The position numbers and the translations under genes were made by a program. This document shows, piece after piece, positions 56,432-64,000 of a DNA stretch of 64,000 bases. This DNA is from Chalciporus piperatus. Its lineage: Eukaryota > Basidiomycota > Agaricomycetes > Boletales > Boletaceae. The stretch spans positions 62,001-126,000 of the forward strand of contig JBBPTG010000022.1 in NCBI GenBank assembly GCA_038093975.1. The letters are read 5' to 3'. Every line of letters starts with the position of its first letter. The stretch's first letter is position 1. The notes beneath the pieces were generated by a model. The model searched no databases. It saw only the letters and a list, made by a program, of their open reading frames with translations, and was not told the DNA's origin.

Positions 56432-59400
56432 GGTAGGAATGGAGTCCGCCGAAGGGCGTCCGATAGCGGAGACTGAGGGTGCAGCAGTGCTCACGGGTAG
56501 GCTGGACGCTAGGAGGCTGGGAGTCCACACAGGACAGCACTCTCGCAATTCAATCTTACATTTGGTTCAGGGGGCAACGTCAAGGTCATGCTCGCGACGG
56601 ACCATGGGGAAAGTATCACACTCTCGCAATTCAATCTTACATTTGGTTTACGGTAATGTAGACAACACCGAGCTTTACATGAATTGCCAGGAGTGACGGG
56701 TTGTGCTTGGGTGTTAAAAATTTACTGCGTGATGTCCGCGCATCGGTATGAGTGGAGAAACTGTAGATTGCAGATGAAGTGATCGAGCTGCGTTCGGTAC
56801 AATCAATTGAGTTTGAAATATCTACGCGAATGGACCCACTGATGTCCACAACAAGTACACAGTCCAACTGTCGTCTTCCACGCTCATCGATCATCGCTCA
56901 GTCCTGAAGGTTGAAGGTTCGTCCTGTGTCTTCATCTCCTCCACTTCTACTCATTGCTCCTCAGACCTACGACTATGACAGACTCGGACAACGAACTTGA
57001 ACCTGCAGAGAAAAGTCTAAGCCCAACGTTTACCATACAAGCTCCTAAAGAACTTGAACAAGGGTGGACAAGGTGTATAGCATGGCTTTCCGATGGCCGG
57101 CTCGTGACTGGCTCAAACAATGGCACCTTGCGGATATGGAATTTGACGACCGGCACGCAAGAGGGTAGCTCGATGGAGCACAAGGGTTGGGTGGTTGGGG
57201 TCATCACCACAGAAGACGGGCGGATTATTTCATGCTCACAGCTGGATAAACGTCTGAGGGTATGGAACACGGACACGGACGAACTCACTAATGGCCCATG
57301 GTCGACCGAGGATTATGGTCGTGCTCGGTGCATGGCTTTGTCTCAAAATGAAGAGCTCATCGCGAGTTGTCACGACAAAGGGATCGTCATATGGGAGATG
57401 GCGGGGACCATGCGAATCAGAAGTTTCATCAGCCACGACTTCAGCAGAGGGTTTCAAAATTTCCACTCAGCGTGTTTCTCTCCCGACGGCGATAAACTCG
57501 CAATAGCATACAGCTCCTGGATCCTCGTTCTTGATGCTGCAAGTGGCGAAATAATCTTTGGACCACTCGATATTGCCACTGGCTTGTTATATGCTATTGT
57601 TTGGTCATCTGAGCAATCTGACCGACTTTTCGTTGGCTGTTGGGACGCTCGGATCTGTTTATTGGATTCGAGCACGGGAAAGGTCATCAATGAACTAAAA
57701 CAATCCCATCGCGACGCAGTGACGTGTCTGTCCCTCTCTCCCGATGGCAAATTGCTTGCCAGTGGATCAGACGATGGAACAGTTCGTCTTTGGATGGTGG
57801 GATCGCGCTTGCCTATCGGAGAGCCACTCAACCATGGTTCACACGTGAGGGCAGTTGCGTTCTCTCGTTCTGGGGAATTTGTTGCATGCAGTGGGGAAGG
57901 GGGGAACATCTCAGCTTGGCGCGTCCCGTGGTGGGACAATAACAATCAAAAGGTTTCACTGTTCATTCAATGGTTAATTTTATAAACTGACGTTGATGCT
58001 GCAGACCCCCGATCCCCTCCTTGACGTGCGTGCCAGCTCTCTGTGTCTGTTTCTGCATTTCTGACACACTGTATGCGTAGCAATCGGCAGTCATTTCACC
58101 CGACGTCCCATCAAATATCGTTCGTGAACCAGACTTTGATTTCCACGACGTAAGTTTCATTACTCTATTGCCAGAAATTCACCCTTAATTCCGGAAATTT
58201 GTAGGTGTCTGCATCACGTCGCCCCCGTCCCCTTCAAGGCCATTCAAGAATGAATCCATCCGATCCCCCTCCCTGGGTACAGCGCCGAATGTTCTCCTGG
58301 AGGTTTTGGAACATGTTGCCCCGATTTGTACTCAATCGCTCGCACCCAATATACATGGGACGGGCGGAACCAGTAAGCCAATCACCCCCGTTTTCATCAC
58401 ACGTACTGAATAAGTCTGTTTCGGATAGGGTACACAGGTTGCTTCAAGGTCCACCATCAGCAACGACCCTTCCACCCCTTCTGACTCAGCACCCACCCCT
58501 CCTCTCATGATCATCGAGGAGTCCGTTTCCGGAGAGAGCAGCGAAGACAGCGGGAACAACCCGACCACTGAACCAGAAGTCAACGACATCGGATGTTGTG
58601 GGTTCTTGTCTCGTCGGCGGCCTAGAGCGACCCCGGCACGAGAGCGAGACAACACTCCCGTTGATCGGTCTTCACTTCGAAATAATCCACCCTCGTCCAC
58701 CAATGCTGGCATTCCCAACCACCCACCCCCGCGCCCTGCAGCTCAGGATATCCTAGAGCTCTCTGCTGTTTCACAATCATTCGACACTTCCTGAACCCTC
58801 ACCTGTATGTTTTGTCTAGTATTCCCCTTTCGTGGCACCCGTGACAATGCATGGATTGTATTCTACCCCGCTATCGCATTTCTGTCGAATGACTATGTTG
58901 CTGTTTTCCCGTCTTCAATTCGGGTTTGGGTAGGCCTCCGACGTCTCCACCTGTCATGTTGGCGATCGAGTACAGCCGGAGATGGTATCTCCTCCAGGTT
59001 TTTCGGATCCGCTCGTCAATCAGCGCAACGGAGAGACGACGGTTTCCTGCACATGCATCTCTCGTCGCTGATCATCGTTCGTTGAAGACATGGCAAACCC
59101 TTCGGAATGTTTCTGCTCCCTCCCGTCACCCATGAGGACAAGGTTTTCACCTTTCTTATCCACGTTCTGTGTCGCGATTCGTCGAGACAAGGGCCAACTG
59201 ACAGCTATCCTACCTGTCATTAATTTTTCGTCTTTTCTCGGGGACCAGACACCAACAGGCGGATTGCCGGGACAAGGATAGGAAATCATCAATCGTTACA
59301 GTCCCTCACTCGGAGTGATTTGATTGTACGAACGCATCACAGCAACTTAGTGCACAATTTTGCACGGGAAGAAAAACGGGATATTGAGAACCATGCGACA

Positions 59401-59450
59401 TCAAGGTGAATGTAATTATCCTCTACTAATGGTCATCGCCCCCTCCGCCA
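56432..59450 (+). repeat. Third WD40 unit: leader, gene and 3' flank
   Basis: Partial copy of the WD40 part of the arms, fused at 56432 to the cyclophilin pseudogene instead of a NACHT relic. The leader carries an internal duplication: the stretch around CACTCTCGCAATTCAATC occurs at about 56538 and again at about 56620, each followed by TTACATTTGGTT. The 3' flank (58.80-59.45 kb) keeps segments found in the left arm (for example around ATGCATGTGCAGGAAACCG, inverted there) that the right arm has lost. Homology to the arms ends at about 59450 near GCCCCCTCCGC. Confidence 0.75.
56975..58794 (+). CDS. WD40-repeat protein, copy C
   Basis: Start MTDSDNELEPAEKSLSP at 56975. Exon 1 encodes seven WD40 blades and ends after WWDNNNQK at an AAG/GTTTCA donor. 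The 21-nt TPDPLLD exon, the QSAVISPDVP exon, the Arg/Pro exon with FSWRFWNMLPRFVLNRS and the final exon with GCCGFLSRRRPRAT and the end SSDTS (preceded by AVSQSF) all follow with intact splice sites. The last two exons are almost identical to copy B, whereas the propeller is more diverged. Examples are DFSRGFQNFHSACF, DIATGLLYAIVW, VGCWDARICLLD and SDDGTVRLWMVG. Upstream it borders a cyclophilin pseudogene. The encoded protein is probably functional. Confidence 0.87.
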
Positions 59451-59626
59451 GGCACCCTAACGCACGCAGATCCAAGAGTCTGCCAAAGAATAGTATTCGA
59501 GCGTCGCAATCAGTCCCCTGACCACATCGGAGAGAGAAAATTTACACACATTTTCCAGCTTAGAGCGCGCGCGCAGGGAGAGAGGGAACGGGGGAGAGAG
59601 AGGGAAGAGGATGAGCGGGAACATCG

Positions 59627-60058
59627 TCACGACGGACAGTACCCCTCCATGCCCGTGTCGCCGGTCAAGCTCCCTGCGGCAGGGGGGAGAGAGGGAACAG
59701 GGAGAGATGGACCATCGTCACGACGGACAGTGCCCTTTCCCCCCTTGCCACCTTTGCCGCCCTTGTCGCCTTTGCCACCCTTGCCACCCTTGCCGCCGGT
59801 CAAACTCCCCGCAGAGGATAGCCTAATATCTCCGACTTTGTCGGCACGACTGCCTAAGGGGAGCTTGGTGCCGGCGTTGGGAACACCGGGGACTTGGGGA
59901 ATGCCACTGCCGGCGGGCACTGGAACGTTGGCGGGCAAGCCATTGATGGCACGAGCGGCGACGCTGGGAACGCTCACAGGGAGGGAAACAGCGGGGATGG
60001 CTGCAGCGGCAGCGAAGCCGAGGTAAACGAAAGCAACGAGTGACGAGGAGAAGCGCAT
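59627..60058 (-). CDS. Small secreted Gly/Lys-repeat protein
   Basis: Single-exon gene of 143 residues on the minus strand. The start at 60058 (MRFSSSLVAFVYLGFAAAAA) was chosen over an upstream in-frame ATG at 60217 because it opens a textbook signal peptide. The mature part has a Pro/Val-rich region (PVSVPSVAARAINGLPANVP), a linker LPLGSRADKVGDIRLSSAGS, then an uninterrupted (GGK)n block with one GDK unit, a dibasic site in TVRRDDGP, and a short end with one Cys (MEGYCPS). SLTG recurs on both sides of the repeat. Dibasic sites suggest Kex2-type processing. It could be a cell-wall or polyanion-binding secreted peptide; function unknown. No Cys pairs, so not a typical Cys-rich effector. Confidence 0.72.
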   Translation of the reverse strand: MRFSSSLVAFVYLGFAAAAAIPAVSLPVSVPSVAARAINGLPANVPVPAGSGIPQVPGVPNAGTKLPLGSRADKVGDIRLSSAGSLTGGKGGKGGKGDKGGKGGKGGKGTVRRDDGPSLPVPSLPPAAGSLTGDTGMEGYCPS

Positions 60059-60643
60059 GTTGATTGGGTATAGAGCAACGAGAAACGAGAAACGAGTGGT
60101 GGTGTTGGAGGCGGTTGAAGTGGAAGAAGAACTGAGTGTGTGCAGGATCACCCTCCTTTTATGCGTTCCTTTGACCAAGGGGAGCTCGCATATGTTAGCG
60201 AGCCGTAAGTTTTTCATGACGCAAGGCGTGATACTTAAATGCCAAAGAGAGTGACAATTACGTTGTGTTTTGGAGGCTTTCGTGAGCCCACGCGGGGCCT
60301 AACCAATGCTGGCAGGATTCTAATTGGGACGGGTAAGGATTCACGATGCTGGAGGGTCGAATTTCGTTTTTCTCCTTCTGATGGCCGGCTAGATGAATGG
60401 AGAAAGAGGAAAAGTGGAGCTTTGTACGTTCGTCACCTTTGTTAGACAACTATATATAATGGCGGAATATTGGCATGTACTCGGTCTGTGAATGAAAAAT
60501 CAAGTGAGCTATAAAACATATGATGAGCTTGGGCATTTGAAGGTGGTTCTGGTGAACGAGATGAGCCCCTGAAGTATGCTTATGTAATGCAATATACTAT
60601 TTTTCCTTCCGTTCGTACACTAGTACTACTCGGACTGTTTCTC

Positions 60644-61950
60644 ATGGCTACACGCTCTTTACTTTCAAGTCAACTGAGAGCCGTGTCCAAACATGCTCAA
60701 CATGTCCGCCAACCAGCTCGTCTGCTCACCACCGCACCTCCATCAAAGCAGGCCGAACCGGTTTCATCACCAAAAGCTCCTGGTCAGGAGCAGTCATGGT
60801 TGACGCAAAGAGTCAAGTCAAATCCTGCCCTCTACGCCGCATTTCTAGGTTTTGCACGTGTCCTCGGATATGGTTCGCCAAAGCAGTTCGCGAACAGACG
60901 CGCGCTGCACATGTACAACACCCTCTGTGCAATGCGTGCAGATCAAGAAGCTGACTTTTGGAGAAAAGGTATTGCGCCCACTTCTCACTCAACCTTCTCT
61001 TATTTACGCACTCTGTCCAACTTGTAGAGTGTGCACTTCCTCAGACCTTCCAGTCATGGTTCACAATCACCAACATGCATATTTGGCTCCTGACCGTTCG
61101 GTTACGCGCCCTTCCGCCCCCACATGGATTGAACCACATCCAAGGGTTGATAGACCACTTTTTCCAAGACGTTGAAGAGCGTGTCCGAGCCGTGCTCCAG
61201 CCGGGTGTTCTTCCTTCCCGACCCACTTCCTCAATATCTTCACCAGCTTCTGAGACCAAACACCCTGCTGACCACGCTAAATACGTCTCCCCATATCCTC
61301 ATAGCGCATTCTACATGTTCCCTTCCCCGATCCCATCGCCTGATACGTTCCAATCACCTGCCGCGTATGTTAAAGCCGCGAAAAAGGCAAGGGCACCTGA
61401 GAAGGTCGTGACGAGGCACATGAAGATTCTCAAGGAACAGTGGGCGGGTCTGGGTATGAGTATGGATCTAGGACTCGTCAAAGGAGATACGGAGATGGCG
61501 GGTGCAGTATGGAGGAATCTGTTGGGCGCAAGAGGGGCAAGAGGAATTCTACTCCCAGGGCAGGCTGGTGCCGTAGGTGGATCTGAGGGCGGAGGTAAAA
61601 TTGGGTTCAGACGAAGTGTCAATCTTGTTGGTGGGCTGGTGGAGAACGTGGAGAAGATTGACGTTGACGTTGAGGAGGCTAAAGACGACTTGAGCGGGGT
61701 TCATGATTTCGCGGCGAACGAGAGCGATCGGTGAGATACTGAGGGCATGATTTGGGTTTGTGGATTTGATGCTGATGCCAATTGCAGCTACGTCGCCTAT
61801 CCGGAGCTCATGGAAACGCTAGTAGCCTACATCAGACGTGAAGCGCAGCGGCTCGAAAGTCTTCCCGACGATGCCATCCTCGGACCTCGCGTAGTAGGCA
61901 GGGAAGGCGAGAATGTGAACAAGATGACGTGGGGAAAGGTGAGACCTTAG
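60644..61950 (+). CDS. CBP3: CBP3/UQCC1, ubiquinol-cytochrome c reductase assembly factor
   Basis: Three exons. The N-terminus MATRSLLSSQLRAVSKHAQH is a mitochondrial presequence; an in-frame ATG at 60587 would add 19 hydrophobic residues and is less likely. The conserved ubiquinol-cytochrome c chaperone domain includes ARRALHMYNTLCAM-like sequence (NRRALHMYNTLCAMRADQEA), then ECALPQTFQSWFTITNMHIW, LTVRLRALPPPHGLNHIQGL, KILKEQWAGLGMSMDLGLVK and the C-terminal YPELMETLVAYIRREAQRLE. The gene ends at 61950 (WGKVRP). With Cbp6, CBP3 binds newly made cytochrome b at the mitoribosome and starts complex III assembly. An unusual insert between the two halves (about residues 200-240) is Ser/Pro-rich. 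Confidence 0.93.
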
Positions 61951-62428
61951 AGTAGCTTGTGCGCCGGTGATGTGTGGCGGATTTCAGGGGGAATCTTCTG
62001 CCAGAGCGGACGCCCTGAGATGGCATGCAAATGCTTCACTCCTAATACCTCTACAGCTCGTAGTATTTGTAGTATATTCAATATCGATATTATTAGAGGC
62101 ATGGCATGCTGCATGACTTCGCGTCCGGCTAGTCCAACTCTAACATTGTCTAGCATTTTTGACGTTTCAAGTCACTCAACTTTACAGTCCACCTTGCTCG
62201 AACCCGAGGCTCTTGCACTGGCGACTCAGATGAGGCCCCTTTATGCCAAGAACTGACATGTCCCGAAAATATCTCCCCGCCATCGGCCGTCACCATTTCC
62301 ATGACACTCAGGCTTGACTCAGGCTGATGGTTGGGGCGGCGGCCCGATGATAAGGTGCCTACATAGCCGCAGACCGTCGACGGAGCATCACTCTTACCAT
62401 CGATCTTACCGTTTGGCTCTGAGCGAAA

Positions 62429-63811
62429 ATGTCGACACCACTACGTGCTACGGTTAACTGTGATATGGGAGAGGTAACTGGTTCTTTCTAGTGCGATCGT
62501 TGTCAATGACTGACTCGCAAATCGTTCATGCTTGGGGTAGGGTTTTTCCCTCTACACCATGGTATGTACATGTCACGCTCGGACATACATTTAACTGGCC
62601 TAGTTTCGAACTTTTGAATGATTGACGGTGTGCGGTACTATAGGGCGACGATGAAGGTCTCATGAAGACAATCCATTTGGCTAACATCGCCTGTGGATTC
62701 CACGCTTCGTAAGTTAAAGCCCGTCCACCGACCTTCCATGGTCCACCCCACTGACCTCGTCGTCGATCAGGGACTTTTCGGTCATGAACAAGACGGTCAT
62801 CCTTGCCAAAGCCAACAACGTCCTCGTGGGTGCTCACCCATCTCTTCCCGACTTGCAAGGTTTCGGAAGACGCGAGATGGCGATCGAACCTGTGAGAAGT
62901 CCCGCTTTCCTTGTCTTTCTCGTAGACTCTGTGCTGATGCGTTCGATATTATCAAGGACGAGCTCGCGTCTTGTCTTATCTATCAAGTCGGCGCTTTGGA
63001 CGGTTTCCTCAAACGTCACGGTCTCACGCTCAACCACGTCAGTCCTCCAATTCCACTCATCTCCTTCTGACAACCCATATTATCTAGATCAAACCCCACG
63101 GTGCCGTATACGGCCAAACCGCCCGGTCCATCGAACTCGCCCGTGCTGCCGTTGGCGTTGCAAAAATCTTTAATGCGAGCGCAGCACCTGGAAAGAGTGT
63201 GGCTTTTATGGGTCTCGCGGGTACGGCCCATCAGCAGGCAGCCGAGGAGCTGGGTGTGCCATTCATTGCTGGTAAGTTCTCTATTTTTCTTTCTCGTCTC
63301 GCACGTATGAGTTGGATGGATGACCTTGGTCATATTGATAGAGTGGTTCGCGGACTTGGACTACAGCGATGAAGGGAAGTTGTTGATCACAAAGTACGGA
63401 AAGAGATCTTTGTTCGGTTCATGTCCTCGACGCTCACCGCTCACGATCGTACAGGAAGCACGACCCAGTGGCTGTCGACGTAGTCCGCCAACGGGTGAGT
63501 TGACTTTAATGCATAGCGAGGTGTCGCGGCGTATCGTTGACTCTCTCTCCCCCTTCCAAGGTCGAAACTCTCCTCAACCAACACATGGTAAGCACCATCG
63601 GTGGCAAGCTCTTACCTCTCGGTGCGAACGTCACAGACGTCTCCATCTGCTGTCACTCCGACACCCCTGTAAGTTTTCGTCCAGTCCAAATTATCTCGCC
63701 TCGTCTGGCTCACGCGTATTGTTAATGTGTGCGTGACAGGGTGCAGTCGCGATCGCGGAAGCAGTCAAGGCATCGGTCGATAAGAGCAACAAAGAAGCAG
63801 GCTATGCTTGA
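62429..63811 (+). CDS. LamB/YcsF family protein (5-oxoprolinase subunit A-like)
   Basis: Multi-exon gene. Exon 1 (62429-62473) encodes [16 protein letters not shown] 21-nt exon (62541-62561) adds GFSLYTM, restoring the family motif CDMGEGFxLYxMGDDE. Exon 3 (62644-62708) gives [20 protein letters not shown]. Later exons read [109 protein letters not shown] and [19 protein letters not shown]. The stop is TGA at 63809-63811. The bacterial relative PxpA cleaves 5-oxoproline with PxpB/PxpC; fungi use the protein in the same or a related lactam hydrolysis, which is not proven here. It lies in tandem with CBP3, about 0.5 kb apart. Confidence 0.9.
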
Positions 63812-64000
63812 AATATGTAGGACATCAATGTCAAAAGTGGTCCGTTACGATATTGCATATAACAAACTCTGTAAAAGATCGCACGAGTTCCAGCAGGGGT
63901 ACGAAGACTATCCTGAATCAGTCTTGGCAACGGGGGTAAGTGGGGAATAAATGGAACGCCTGAACGCATTATAATGCGCGAAAAAGAAAGGAAAGTGAGA
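63812..64000. other. 3' flank of the LamB/YcsF gene
   Basis: No further gene is supported in the last 189 nt; short frames only. Confidence 0.4.

Overview
This is eukaryotic DNA from a filamentous basidiomycete, most likely an Agaricomycete of the Rhizoctonia/Ceratobasidium type. Genes are cut by many 45-70 nt GT-AG introns, they sit close together on both strands, and families typical of that group are present: WD40 proteins with basic C-terminal tails, NACHT and P-loop NTPase relics, small F-box proteins, PTH11/rhodopsin-like seven-helix proteins, OPT transporters and GH105-like hydrolases. The species is an inference from family content.

Layout. 0-1.1 kb: 3' end of the condensin gene SMC2. 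1.6-4.2 kb: a WD40 gene copy cut off by an LTR retrotransposon remnant (LTR, polypurine tract, gag). 4.2-7.8 kb: an F-box protein and an FCP1-type (NIF) phosphatase-like protein. 8.8-13 kb: tandem secreted six-hairpin (GH105-like) hydrolases, one with a GPI-type tail. 13.1-16.8 kb: tandem seven-helix membrane proteins. 18-20.4 kb: a secreted GH89 alpha-N-acetylglucosaminidase.

20.7-27.1 kb and 49.1-55.4 kb are two arms of an inverted segmental duplication of about 6.3 kb. Each arm carries, in the same relative order, a NACHT relic, an intact multi-exon WD40 gene, a captured 5' piece of a cyclophilin gene and a decayed P-loop NTPase gene. Between the arms lies a conserved core: a protein with five Cys4 motifs, MAD1, a DUF262 (GmrSD-N-like) protein, an OPT transporter, a large F-box protein and the intact cyclophilin. 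To the right of the second arm, a cyclophilin pseudogene and a third intact WD40 gene form another partial copy (55.4-59.45 kb).

59.6-64 kb: a secreted Gly/Lys-repeat protein, the mitochondrial bc1 assembly factor CBP3, and a LamB/YcsF (5-oxoprolinase subunit A-like) protein.

The most unusual part is the 20.7-27 / 46.8-59.5 kb material. Three WD40 genes have kept every exon and splice site, while the NACHT, NTPase and extra cyclophilin modules around them have decayed. The WD40 paralogues differ mainly at short surface positions. This looks like a birth-and-death cluster derived from NLR (STAND) receptors in which the sensor domain outlived the NTPase. That reading is an inference. Exon joins were judged by eye from splice signals and frame.
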